Positions 21,175-31,529 of a stretch of DNA of 64,000 bases are shown here, piece after piece. This stretch comes from Branchinecta lynchi (lineage: Eukaryota; Arthropoda; Branchiopoda; Anostraca; Branchinectidae), in NCBI GenBank assembly GCA_023053575.1, contig JAKZAP010000020.1, positions 14,503,998 through 14,567,997 on the forward strand, read 5' to 3'. Each line of letters starts with the position of its first letter. The first letter of the stretch is position 1. The translations under genes and the position numbers were made by a program. The notes under the pieces are model-generated. The model had not been told where the DNA came from, searched no databases, and was given only the letters and a program-made list of their open reading frames with translations.

Positions 21175-22036
21175 TTAGAAAATTTGCTTGGATAAAATAA
21201 AAAATGCAACCCCTTTACAAGAGGTAGTATGAGTCAATATTTGAATCATTATTTTTAATCCTGGCTCTAATCTCCGATATATAATGATCAGTCTTAGTGT
21301 TATATATTACCTGCATAATTATGGAACATGGCATAGTGATGAAATAGTAGTGGATTTACGTCACGGTACCCGGTCTTCATTTTCAATGAAACACCTGGGT
21401 CCATCTGTATGGAATGAACTATACCAGTGAGCATTAGGGAGGCGGAAGACGTACCTCGGTAAATGTAAAAGGTGGTTAGGGCAGGAAGAGTGGGCTAGTG
21501 AATTAAGGGTCGGCAGGGGGTGGTTAGGTGATGTTGGGAGGGACGAATTGGGGGAGGGGGGTTGAGTATTGGTGAGTGCGAGTTCTTTTTTTTTTGCATA
21601 TATATAGGTTAGAAGTTATGTGGAATTTCGCGCGGATGCAAACCTTTATAGATTTTTTCTCCAGTTTGATAGTGCTGTTTTTTATTTATTTATTTGTGAA
21701 TGTTGAAAATAAAAAAAACATGGACTTGAACAATATTTGCATTGTCGTATGTAGAGGTAAATATTTTTTTCTTCAACCGGAGCAGGGCAAAACAAAAATG
21801 AGTATTGGGGGATTTGTTGCTGCGTGCTCGAACCCACCCAAGAAGTTGAAGTACGAAGACTACCCTGCGACTGAAAACCATATATTATTCTAGTCAAATT
21901 GACGTATCGAATATATGCGGGAAATTGCTCATAAATACATGTTTTAATGTAGTATATAGCCATACTTTTTTGTTGTAACCGAGTATTTCTTAATATACAG
22001 CTTATAAACGAAATCCAAACTTGAAATAAGGCTCTA
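21175..22036. other. Centre of the fold-back element, no gene recognised
   Basis: The stretch contains G-rich (about 21500-21560) and T-rich tracts and short open frames on both strands without recognisable family motifs. Confidence 0.4.
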
Positions 22037-22289
22037 TGTGACGAAATGTCCAGATGACGAGTCCTAATGACGAACTGTCCGTATGACGAATTGTCCTTGT
22101 GACGAAATGTCCTTGTGACAAATTGTCCTGTGACGAATTGTCTGTGATGAATTGTAACTTTTACGAAGTCATACTTATTCCTCCACTTACGTTCTGGGAA
22201 TCCAAAAATCTGCTTTGATGGTAGGCTACTTCGCTTTGGCCCTAAATTTATGATTTAGTGTTTGCGTTTCTAAGTATTTTCTTTTGCAG

Positions 22290-22435
22290 GAATTACGACA
22301 AAGAATCATCCGGACGATAAAGCGCTCAACATTGTGCGCAAGGAAATGCTATCTGTCTATGACACAGACGTGATTGGTGCATTGTGCGTTTCCAAGGCAT
22401 TCTACCCGCTGATGGAAAATAGCGACGTCAAGAAG
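22290..22435 (+). CDS. Short-chain dehydrogenase/reductase, exon 3
   Basis: The exon follows CTTTTGCAG and ends before GTAAGG, carrying the last two bases of codon 87 and residues 88-135. It encodes the helix before the active site: VYDTDVIGALCVSKAFYPLM. Most classical family members have asparagine in the TNVxG position (third member of the N-S-Y-K tetrad); here it is aspartate (D113). The rest of the helix agrees with C-factor-like reductases. Intron 3 after it is nearly 8 kb. Confidence 0.88.
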
Positions 22436-22475
22436 GTAAGGTCGCGTACCCTTCGTTGCTTCCTGCTACATAATA

Positions 22476-22610
22476 GAACCGTGTTTACATAGCACCAGGG
22501 AGATGTTGTGTGCCTTAAGAGGACTCTTGCCAAGAAGAGGGCCGAAATATAGCTCTAATAAAATGTAGCCGAAGTATCCGTTTTGCATTGTCAAGTATGA
22601 TTTGCAGTCA
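22476..22610 (+). mobile_element. Degenerate relative of the 251-430 small retroelement
   Basis: The stretch shares GAGGACTCTTGCCAAGAAGAGGGCCGAAATATAGC and GTAGCCGAAGTATCCG-like blocks with the hammerhead-like element at 251-430, but the CTGACGA strand and arms are eroded. Confidence 0.55.
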
Positions 22611-23465
22611 GCTTGTGCTGAAGGAATATCTATAATTTATGCCTGATATTTATTTATTTTTCCTTCGAAAGTAATAATTAAGTCGTTTTTCCTGCCACCC
22701 CACACTGAGAAGAACAACGTATTCACCGTATACCTGTCTGCTTTCTTATTTTTCGATACCATTACAAATATTTGATATAAGTTTTATTTGTTTTTTTTTT
22801 ACTTCAAATAGCCGAGTTACCCGGAATTTCAAACTATTTTTTTTACGAATTTGTGCCATTTTTGCAAGTCTGAAGACTGCAAGACAACTAAATTTGACTC
22901 TTGACGCACTCACGAGATGTTTTGTGTTAATATGTTTCGTTAAACACAAGAAGAAAGTACGAAATTAGTATTTTCTTTTTAATTTCCGCGTTAACCTCAA
23001 AGAGTTGATCAAAACGGAAATGTCACGTAAAGGCTGAAACGTCGTAGGATTTCTCACGTCACTAGACATTTTTGACGCCACCAATGCTGCATTAATAATA
23101 GAAGTAATTCTAGTCTTAACTGAAAACGCTACGAAAAGTGTTACATTAATGCTGCATTTTTGAGCTTTCAGACACGCTCCAAGTATGTTGTGGAGGTGAT
23201 GTTCATCCTCCTTATTCGTTTCGCGATTAACGCTAGGCGACGCGCTGCTACACAAAACATAGCAGATGCCGTGGGGCATTCTTCGTGGAAAGAAATTGCC
23301 TTGTTGAATACGAAAGAGAGTAAAAGGAGTTTCTGGTTTAATTAGTTTAATTAAACTGGCCGGATCTGACCTCGGTGGGCGGAGCTCGACGAAGGATTTA
23401 CCGGATAGTTCCCGGACACCAACAACCCGACTAGTTGCAGACTTAGTGAATGATAGGAGGAGATG
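22611..23465. other. Intron 3 of reductase, nothing recognised
   Basis: Open frames on either strand here show no family motif and no repeat boundaries were found. Confidence 0.4.
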
Positions 23466-23556
23466 CCCTAGATCAGTGGTTCCCAACCTTTTCTGTCCAC
23501 GTACCCCTAATCAAGGTTCGAAAAGATTGCGTACCCCCTTTTTATGGCAGCATACT

Positions 23557-26328
23557 CAAATGCCATATAGCGATCGTAATTTCTGTCGGTCTGTCGGTCT
23601 GTCTGTCTGTCGTTCTGTCGCTCTGTCGGTCTGTCGGTCTGTCCAGGTTTTGCTAGTTTGGGCACTTCCACACAAGCTAGGACGATGAAACTTCACAGGC
23701 ATATCAGGAACCCGACCAGATCAACTTACAAATAATCACTTCCCCAATCCAACTTTCCCCGGATCCGGGAGTCCGGAAACTATGAAGTAAAACGGGAGCA
23801 AAAAGTAAAACGGGAGCAAAACAAAGCACTGGCCAAGCGCGGGATCGAACTAGGAACCTTTGGGTTTACAGTCCAGTATTCTACCACTGAGCTATGCGAC
23901 TATATATCAAGAAGCGTTAGCGGGAATAATTACGGTTTAAAGATGATCAGTCCAAGTCAAACAAATCTAGTGAAACGTTTGGCAGGAATATCAGCGAACC
24001 GACCAGATTAACTTGGATATAATCATATTCCGGATCCGATCATAGTGGGGGGAGTGGAGGGATGGGAAATCCGGAAACTATTAACATGCATAACTTTGGA
24101 AAGGGTAATCAGACATACGTGAAACTTGACCTTTGTGTTGCCAGTCCAGTTTTCTACCACTGAGCCATGCTATGATGTATAAAAAGCGAATGCGAGAATA
24201 GATACGGTTTAAGATGATCAGTCTAAGTCAAACAAATCTAGTGAAACGCTTAGCAGGAATATCAGGGAACCGACAAGATTAACTTGGATATAATCATATT
24301 CCGGATACGATCATAGTGGGGGGGGGGGGGGGGGAGGGATGAGAAATCCGGAAACGACGGTCTGTCGGTCTGTCCCGGTTTTGCTAGTTTGGGCACTTCC
24401 ACATAAGCTAGGACGATGAAACTTGGCAGGCGTATAAGGGACCGAACCAGATTAACATGGAAACAGTCACTTCCCCGATCCGGCCATCGTGGGGGGGGGG
24501 GGGGGGGGTTGGAGCAACAAGAAATCCGGAAACTAGTAACATGCATAACTTTAGAACGGGTAATCGGACTTGCGTGAAACTTGACATATGTCAAGAACAA
24601 TTGCCGATAACTGGGGGGGGGGGGGGGCTGGAGGGGGGCACCCAAAACCTCGTGAAACGCTTCCACATAAGCTAGAACGATGAAACTTGGCAGGCGTGTT
24701 GGGAAACCGACCAGATTAACTTGGAAATAATCACTTCCCCGATCCGGCCATCTTGGGGGCAGTGGAGGGATGGGAAATCCGGAAAGTAGTAGCATGCCTA
24801 ATTTTTGAACGGGTAATCAGATATGCCTGAAACTTGACATATGTCAAGAACAAGTGCTTCAGAAGCTCAATTTCAAATCCGGACCAGATCCGATAACTGG
24901 GGGGGACTGGAGGGGGCACCGGAAATCTCATGAAACGCTTCCAAATAAGCTAGGACAATGAAATTTGCGGGCATATCAGGGAACCGACCAGAAGAACTTG
25001 GAAATAATCACTTTCCCCATCCGGTCATTGTGGGAGGAGTGGAGGGATGGGAAATCCGGAAACTAGTAACATGCATAACTTTGGAACGGGTTATCAGACA
25101 TGCAAGAAACTTGACATATGTCAAGAACAAGTGCTTCAGATGCTCAGTTTCAAATCCGGACCAGATCCGATCACTGGGGGGGGGGGAGCTGGAGGGGCAA
25201 CCGGAAATCTGGTGAAACGCTTCCAAATAAGCTAGCACAATAAAACTTAACAGGCATATGAGGGAACCAACCAGATTAACATGGAAATAATCGCTTCCCC
25301 GATCCTGCTATCGCGGGGAGGGGGGTGGAGGGAAGGGGAATCCGGAAACTAGAAACATGCATAACTCTGGAATGGATAATCGGACATGCATAAAACTTGA
25401 CAATTGTGAAGAACAAGTGTCTCAGATTTTCAGTTTCAAATCTGGACCAAATCCGAAGAGAGGGGGATTAGAGGGGGGACCGGAAATGTCGTGAAATGCT
25501 TAGGGTCGATGGATCGGGATGTCACAGTAGAGGGGTTGGAAGGGGTTTACCCGGATTTCCGGTGATCACGAGTTAGGGTACTTCGAGGGGTACTTCCACA
25601 TGTACTAGGACCATGAAACTTGGCAGACATATTAGGTACTCTTCCAGGTCAACTTGAAAATAGTTCTTTTCCCGATCCGATGATCATGGGGGAGATTCTA
25701 TTGACATGCATAACTTTGGAACAGGTGATCAGACGTGCATGAAACTTGTCAAGTGTCAAGAACAAGTGACTCAGATGATCAATTTCGAGTCTGGAACGGA
25801 TCTTATAACATCGGGAGGAGCTGAAGGGGGGGGGGTGAAATCTCTTGAAGCGCGTCGAGTCGAGAGATCAGGATGGGACTTGGAGGGAAGAACAAGCATA
25901 AGCCATAGATACATTGTAGAGGCTTAACCTTAACGGCCTGCCATTCAATTTGCAAATATATTATTATTATTATTATTATTATTGACAAAACAGGACCGAT
26001 CGTGTCACAGTGGGGGGAGTTGGAGGGGGTTTTCCCTAATTCCGATGATCACGAGTTAGGGTACTTCCAGATGTGCTATGACCGTGAAACTTTGCAGGCA
26101 TGTTAGGGACTCTATTAGATTGGCTTGAAAATATAGTCCCTCCCCCGATCCGATCATCGTTGGAGGAAGATACAGTTGTCAATGAGTGGTATAACCATTT
26201 CAGATCTAATAGATCAAGCCCATTTTCTGATGAAATGAATATCGGGAGAGAGATCCAGCCTTGAAAACTGCAAACCGTATCTGACAAACATGCTAACTGT
26301 TCTTACAAGTGCCATATGAGCTCTTGTT
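23557..26328 (+). mobile_element. R2 repeat element, copy a
   Basis: R2 starts near AAATGCCATATAGCGATCG and has a CTGT/CGGT microsatellite (23582-23643). GATGAAACTTSRCAGGC and tandem core blocks follow, with GATCCGRYCATCGTGGGGGG, GGAAATCCGGAAACTAGTAACATGCATAAC and TTGACATATGTCAAGAACAAG. It ends AAGTGCCATATGAGCTCTTGTT. Several G runs of 10-20 bases occur in the cores. A TTA microsatellite lies at 25958-25983. Two sub-copies near the left carry tRNA-like sequence. Confidence 0.8.
23831..23900 (-). tRNA. tRNA-Tyr(GTA)-like sequence, probably a pseudogene
   Basis: On the minus strand the stretch has box A TAGCTCAGTGG, an anticodon arm GGACTGTAAACC with GTA in the loop, and box B GTTCGATCCC. The acceptor ends (GTCGCAT and GCTTGGCC) do not pair and the D stem is weak. 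A more degenerate copy lies at about 24135-24175 in the same setting. It sits within R2, so it is more likely tRNA-derived repeat sequence than a working tRNA gene. Confidence 0.5.
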
Positions 26329-26794
26329 CAGAAAGTGAAATATAGGCTACGATATTTATTATCATAAATGATAACACAACACAAAATCAATGAGGCAATC
26401 ACTTGAGGCTGCTTTGTAGCTAAAATTCTGTCGAATCTGGACGTCGTTAACGGCAATATTTTTTACAGTCAGCCCTGAGTCAGCCTGTTTCTGAGCTTGG
26501 TTGTGTTGCTTCCGTGCTTTCATCAAGCTGCATCGCAAACTTTTTCGTTAGCTCGATTCGCAACCTGAGTGACAATGTCGCTTGCAATGTCTTCGATCTT
26601 CTTGAAACAATAGTGCTTGATTGATACAGGAACAGATTTTACGGCAGTAGGCTAGCTGTTTCTGAATCAACATATCTCATTGACTTTAACCAGGGCTTGT
26701 AGTCAGAAGGGTCACGCACGGGTTGGCAATACCCCTCCCCTACAAAAGGTCGGCCAGACGATTAAGAGGAAAGAGTCGGCGCGAAGCGCTGCTA

Positions 26795-27843
26795 TTTTTG
26801 GGATCCCAAAACGTAAGTGGAGGGATACCTATGACATCGCAAAAGTTGCCCGTCCGGCCGTCTGTCCGTCTGTAAGCACGATAACTCTCGAAGGGAGTGA
26901 GATATTTTGATGAAACTTGGTGTGAGGATTCGTTGGGTCGTCGGACCAGTCAAGTTCGTAGATGGGCTTTGTAGCCCTACATTTAGGGGTGGGGGAGGGG
27001 GTTCAAATTAAGGGGCAAACAAAATATTTTGAAACAGCTAATGTGATAGTCATGTGATAGTCGATTATGGGGTAAGAAGACATGCTGAGCACGATTGTGA
27101 AATCAATTTCTCGACGGACAAGTAGTTCGCCCGGAGGCCGAAACCGGAAAGTTTGTTAAAATTAGAAGTTTTATTTCGAGTTGATTAGATGTTCGATTTA
27201 GGGCAAGAAGACATTTTTAACACTTATGTGAAAACAATTTTCTACCCGGAGATGTAGTTCGCCCGGAATCCGGCGAAAACCGGAAAGTTTGTTAAAAATA
27301 AAAGTTTAATCTGAAGTTGATTAAATGTTTGATTTATGCGTAAAAAGACATGCGGAACACGATGGTGAAAATCATTTTCTCGCTGGACAACTAGTTCGCC
27401 CGGAATCCGGCCAAAGCAGGAAAATTTGTTAAAAGCAAAAGTTCGATTAGATGACAGATTAAGGGGTAAGGAGAGAGGCCGAGTCGGTTTATGACAATGG
27501 TTTTTTTTACCCGGACATATAATTATTCCGGAATCCGGTTTTAGCCGGAATTTTTTTTAAGTCAGACTTTTATTCAAAGTTGATTAGATGTTCTTGATAG
27601 GGATAAGGAGATACGCTGGTTTTGTTTCTGTATTTTTTTTTTGCTGGACTAGTAGTTCGCTCGGAAATCGCCAGGGAGTCTCGGTCAGTATCGTCAAAAT
27701 AGATATGGCTTATAGAGGTATATCTGAACTTGTTTTTTCTCTGATGATTAGCCTGTCCAAGACTGGATCTGGCGAAGGCAAGACTCGATTGTCTGAATCA
27801 AATATTAGATTTTTGGGATCCCATCGACACCTTTGGTCTTGTT
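26795..27843 (+). mobile_element. R1 repeat element
   Basis: Complete copy with both GGGATCCC blocks and the TTTGGTCTTGTT end, nested in the hAT element. Confidence 0.85.
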
Positions 27844-28114
27844 CGTAAAAGCAGTTATTACAAAAAAACAGTCGGTAAAAATCACCTGTCGGGTCAGTAG
27901 AAAATACTTTGCTCCTTAAAATATATGTTGGCTGGTGACGCTCAGCTGGTAATATTAGACTTTCGGCAATCAAAAAAGAAGCTACAGACTAAATCAACTT
28001 TGGTTCCTTTGAGTACCCTTTCAAGGGTCTCGCGTACCACGGGTTGGGAATCACTGCCCTAAATGTTCCATTTCTAGATCCGAACTGTACCCGGGGGGGG
28101 GGGGGGACGACCTC

Positions 28115-29170
28115 TTTTTGGGATCCCAAAAAACAAGTGGAGGGATGCCTATGACATCGCAAAATTGTCCGTCTGTCTGTGAGCACGATAATTCTCGAAG
28201 AGAATGATATATTTTGATGAAACTTGGTGTGAGGATTCATCGGGTCAAGGGTAAAGTCAAGTTCGTAGATGGGCTATGTAGCTTCACATCTAGGGGTGGG
28301 GGAGGGGTTTCAGATTAAGGTACAAACAAAATATTTTAAACAGCTAATGTGATAATCGATTATGGGGTAAGAAGGCATGCTGAGCACGATATTGAAAACC
28401 ACTTTATCGCCGGCCAAGTAGTTCGTCTGGAATCCGGCAAAAAACGGAAAGTTGGTTAAAAGTAAAGTTTTATTTGAAGTTGATTAAATGGTCGATTCAG
28501 GGGTAAGAAGACATGCTGAACTCGATGGTGTAAACAATTTTCTCGCAGAACAAGCAGTTAGTCTGGAATCCGGTGAAAACCGAAAAGTTGGTTAAAAGTA
28601 AAAGTTTAATTTGAAGTTGCATAAATGTTCGATTTATAGGTAAAAAAAAAAACATGCTGAACACGATGGTGAAAATCATTTTCTCGCCTTACAACTAGTT
28701 CGCCCGAAATCCGACCAAAACCGGAAAATTTGTTAAAATCAAAAGTTCGATTAGATGACAGATTAAGGGATAAGAACAGAGGCTGAGTAGGTATATGACA
28801 ATCGTTTTTTACCCGGACATATAATTAGTCCGGAATCCGGTTGTAACCGGATTTGCTTAAGTCAAACTTGTATTCAGAGTTGATTAGATGTTCTTTATAG
28901 GGATTAGGAGATACGCTGGATTTGTTTCTGAATTTTCTTTTTTCGCTGGACTAGTAGTTCGCTCGGAAATCGGGCGAAACCGGAAACTTGGAAGGAGTAA
29001 AGCATGAAGTCTCGGTCAGTATCGTCAAAATACATATGGCTTATAGAGGTATATCTGAACTTGTTTCTGATGATTAGCCTGTCCAAGACTGGATCTGACG
29101 AAGACAAGACCCGATTGTCTGAAAAAAAATAATAGATTTTTGGGATCCCATCGACACCTTTGGTCTTGTT
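28115..29170 (+). mobile_element. R1 repeat element
   Basis: Complete copy, starting TTTTTGGGATCCCAAAAAAC and ending CACCTTTGGTCTTGTT. It shares the CGACACC variant and the 3' core variants of the copy at 26795, so the two are close relatives. A G run (28083-28096) immediately precedes it. Confidence 0.85.
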
Positions 29171-29185
29171 CTTTATTGTACTACA

Positions 29186-29212
29186 TTCCCATAGCAAGTC
29201 AATATGAGCTCA
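29186..29212 (+). mobile_element. R2 terminal remnant
   Basis: CAAGTCAATATGAGCTCATAGCTCTG resembles the R2 end AAGTGCCATATGAGCTCGTGGCTCTTG. No core is attached. Confidence 0.4.
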
Positions 29213-29269
29213 TAGCTCTGTAGAACGGGCTTCAAAGATACTTCATTTAAATCTGAACTAGAATGGAAC

Positions 29270-29400
29270 CCTTTTTTTTTTATTAGATTACGTTTATTAC
29301 AAACAAATACACACCACGTAATCTGCATCACCTGCAGGGGAAATCCCGGGGGACTTATACTACTAACACTACATTTCTAATTACTAAATCAAATAATAAA
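29270..29400 (-). mobile_element. Probable LINE 3' end
   Basis: A T-rich run followed by ATTAGATTACGTTTATTAC, then a G/C-rich hairpin-like block (CACCTGCAGGGGAAATCCCGGGGG), has the look of a minus-strand LINE 3' end. There is no coding part. Confidence 0.35.
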
Positions 29401-29487
29401 GAAAAAGAAAAAAGAAATTCGACAAAAGTGACTCTGAATGGGAAGAAAGCCGCTCTGTTGGAAGAGCAGGCAATAGTTGCGTTTTTG

Positions 29488-29590
29488 CAGATACCATGGT
29501 ATCTGTTACCACGGTCTAAAATCTTTTCGCAGTTACCGTGGTATCTGATATCACGGTCAAAAGGCATTTTTGCAGTATCGTGCTATCTGA
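29488..29590. repeat. Short tandem repeat, unit about 42 bp, three copies
   Basis: CAGWTACCRTGGTATCTG followed by a CACGGTC word recurs at 29488, 29530 and, shortened, at 29573. Confidence 0.65.
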
Positions 29591-30315
29591 ACTCAGTTAA
29601 GACAAACTCCTGTTGAACCTTGATACACCGTCAGAAGTTTGATAGCCTTATCACTAGGATATGCATATTGCATCCATATGTTATGCTGCTCTTCGTTACT
29701 TAATATGATAACTTAGGATGTGCATTGTTTCGTTAAGTGACGTCAGACTTCTAAGAGGGTAATAGGTACCGCTTTCTGACTGGATAAGTAGAGTGAAATA
29801 GTCGAGGCTTTTCCACAGCTTGGAATTGTTGGAAAACTCCAAGTAAGTTTTAGCAGGGCATTATGTGTAAGTGTTTCCTGGCAAAGCTTACAGCAGCTTA
29901 TTTTTCTCAGCTCAGCTGAATTGGTTGGGTTAACGGAGAGCGTGTTATTCTTTCGGCTGTACTTGGCCTGTTGTGTGGGGGAAGGACTTTGATAGTGTCT
30001 GCAAAGGAAGAATAGTTGTTTGGCTGTTTCGGGCATGCCATCCGAGTTAATGGGAACTTTAGCTTGTTCTCTCATTTTCTCAGAAGTCAGTATATACCTT
30101 GTAGAAGGATATATGCGTCTTTTCTTTGTTAGTTTTGGAAATCTTTAGTCACTTCTTGCTCTTTAAAGCGACTTTTCATCTTTCACTGCTATGGTTCGGC
30201 TTTACATATTTCCTTGGCTGTACACTAATCTTAATTTCCGGCTTTGGTGTGATTGCCTTCGTGCTTTTTCGTTTCTCCTGGCTGGTTAGGTCACTTGACT
30301 TACCATCTCTTCCAG
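29591..30315. other. End of reductase intron 3, nothing recognised
   Basis: A pyrimidine-rich tract leads to the acceptor of the last exon. No repeat or gene was recognised. Confidence 0.45.
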
Positions 30316-30660
30316 ATCATAAACATGTCTTCGACCATGGGAAGTCTAACCGCCAACCAGCCAGGGGACAAGCGCGGTCTCGGACATGGAAACGCGACTA
30401 GCTACCGGTGTGCCAAGTCGGCGTTGAACATGGCCACGCGGAACTTGGCCTACGAGCTGCCAGGCTACATCGTTGTTTCGGTTCATCCTGGCCATGTTGA
30501 GACGGTTATGGGGACAATGAACGAGCAGCCGCCGGCTTCTATTTCAATTGAGGACAGCGGGAAAGAGCTCTTTAGATTCATCGAACAGAGGAAAGAGGAA
30601 GACACAAGCTTCTATTTCAACTTCGATGGATCTAAAATTGAGTGGTTAGTAATAAACTGA
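30316..30660 (+). CDS. Short-chain dehydrogenase/reductase, last exon version A
   Basis: The exon follows the acceptor CTCTTCCAG in phase 0 and encodes residues 136-249, ending at TGA 30658-30660. It carries the catalytic serine (NMSSTMGS), the YxxxK pair in TSYRCAKSALNM (Y165, K169) and the C-terminal FNFDGSKIEW end. The family motif HPGWV(x)T reads HPGHVET here, tryptophan replaced by histidine. AATAAA at 30651-30656 overlaps the last codons and could serve as a polyadenylation signal, which would make this a true 3'-terminal exon. It is paralogous to the exon at 30990. Confidence 0.85.
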   Translation: MINMSSTMGSLTANQPGDKRGLGHGNATSYRCAKSALNMATRNLAYELPGYIVVSVHPGHVETVMGTMNEQPPASISIEDSGKELFRFIEQRKEEDTSFYFNFDGSKIEWLVIN

Positions 30661-30989
30661 GTAGGAAGGGGCACCGTTTCAAGCTTCCTGTGATCGGCTG
30701 TCTGTCCTCGACACGAGTTCGCGTTTGATGGATTGTTGTAGGGTATGGGAGGGGATGTAGCAGTCATACACAAATCCTCAGTTGTTGGGCATGGTGCTCA
30801 ACCGTTACTGTTCTTTTGCTCCAGGACGTGGTGCCTCAAATTGCGAGCACCATAATCGTATTTTGGGTATGCCCTGACGTTCACCTTGCCTAAAACGAGG
30901 ATTTGAGCACGACTGGGATGTATGGCCTGCTTGCACGAATTTAGCCTACTGTTGTGCCATGGCTGGAGGTTGAGTCTGTGTATTTGCAG
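30661..30989. other. Spacer between the two last-exon copies
   Basis: These 329 bp hold no coding similarity. The stretch ends in the acceptor TGTGTATTTGCAG of the second copy. Confidence 0.6.
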
Positions 30990-31409
30990 ATCGTAAGCAT
31001 CTCGTCGAACATGGGAAGCTTGGGACTAAACGCTCCGAATAACGCACATAAGCTCTGGGTTGGCAATACCACCGCTTACCGCTGCGCCAAAGCAGCTTTG
31101 AACATGGCGACTAGAAACTTGGCTTATGAGCTACCGGGACACACAGTTGTGGCCGTACATCCAGGATGGGTCCAGACTGCCATGGGAAATGCCGGCGATC
31201 AGGAAGCACCGATGAGCGTTGAAGATAGCTCGTCTCATTTGTTCGATACCATTGACAATTTCGGCAGGGACAGCTCAAGCTTCTACTACAACTTCGATGG
31301 GACATCCATTGAATGGTTAGACCAAGGCTTGTTTAGTGCATTTTGTATCTTGGTTCCTGTCTTTCCATATGTGTCAGTTCAGTTAGAGACATGCCAGTTT
31401 CGTTGTTAA
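30990..31409 (+). CDS. Short-chain dehydrogenase/reductase, last exon version B
   Basis: The exon follows an independent acceptor (TATTTGCAG) in the same phase 0 and could replace version A after exon 3. It carries ISSNMGS, TAYRCAKAALNM with Tyr and Lys at the same residue numbers as in A, the canonical HPGWVQT, and the FNFDGTSIEW end. After that tryptophan the frame continues about 30 codons to TAA 31407-31409, with no family similarity; the true end may be a stop lost nearby or a splice. Alternatives are that B is the ancestral exon, or that it belongs to a second gene whose first exons are lost. Confidence 0.8.
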   Translation: MVSISSNMGSLGLNAPNNAHKLWVGNTTAYRCAKAALNMATRNLAYELPGHTVVAVHPGWVQTAMGNAGDQEAPMSVEDSSSHLFDTIDNFGRDSSSFYYNFDGTSIEWLDQGLFSAFCILVPVFPYVSVQLETCQFRC

Positions 31410-31529
31410 GAAGCCTGGGATAACGATTAGCCTCGGCTGTATTAGTCGGTGGGGAACGAGTTCCTAATCTGCTTCTCGTCTTTCTGTAGCCTCTTGGTTT
31501 GCACCAGTGCCGATTTCTTTATTTTCCAG

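Larger units (their letters stand above)
18071..22157. mobile_element. Fold-back element with arms of 16-bp tandem repeats
   Basis: The left arm (18071-18120 and, after the LINE, 21105-21172) repeats a unit close to GTCACACGGACAATTC. The right arm (22037-22157) repeats its complement, GACGAATTGTCCTTGT. Each arm is about 120 bp with seven or eight units; the unique centre is about 21175-22036. This resembles fold-back (FB/Galileo-type) transposons, whose inverted arms are made of short direct repeats. Apart from the LINE frame no coding sequence was recognised, and no target duplication was found. Confidence 0.6.
17641..22209 (-). mobile_element. R1 element, reverse copy split by a nested fold-back element
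   Basis: Reverse R1 sequence runs from about 17641 to 18066. Its terminal portion (CCTCCACTTACG, then a GGGAATCCAAAAATC end) resumes at about 22158-22209. The interval is occupied by the fold-back element with its own nested LINE. About 40 bp of R1 expected at the junction are missing. Confidence 0.6.
23474..28056. mobile_element. hAT element split by nested R2 and R1 insertions
   Basis: The left end CAGTGGTTCCCAACC and right end (complemented) CAGTGATTCCCAACCC are inverted repeats of the classic hAT CAGTGGTTC type. They are flanked by CCCTAGAT (23466-23473) and CCCTAAAT (28057-28064), a 7-of-8 match. Just inside both ends are similar GTACCC...AAGGGT words. Most of the 4.6 kb is later insertion: R2 at 23557-26328 and R1 at 26795-27843. 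What remains of the original is about 23474-23556, 26329-26794 and 27844-28056, with no recognisable transposase. Confidence 0.8.

Noticed and set aside
23831..23900. Functional tRNA-Tyr gene
   Set aside because: Acceptor strands do not pair, the D stem is weak, and the sequence lies in a repeat with a second degraded copy.
24262..25238. Minus-strand frames rich in PPPPPP
   Set aside because: The prolines come from G runs in R2 cores; repeated blocks in several frames are not a gene.
31449..31529. Extension of the proline-rich frame upstream with a signal-peptide-like start
   Set aside because: The first codon is GTG, not ATG, and the stretch ends in a textbook splice acceptor, so the hydrophobic translation is most likely intron sequence.
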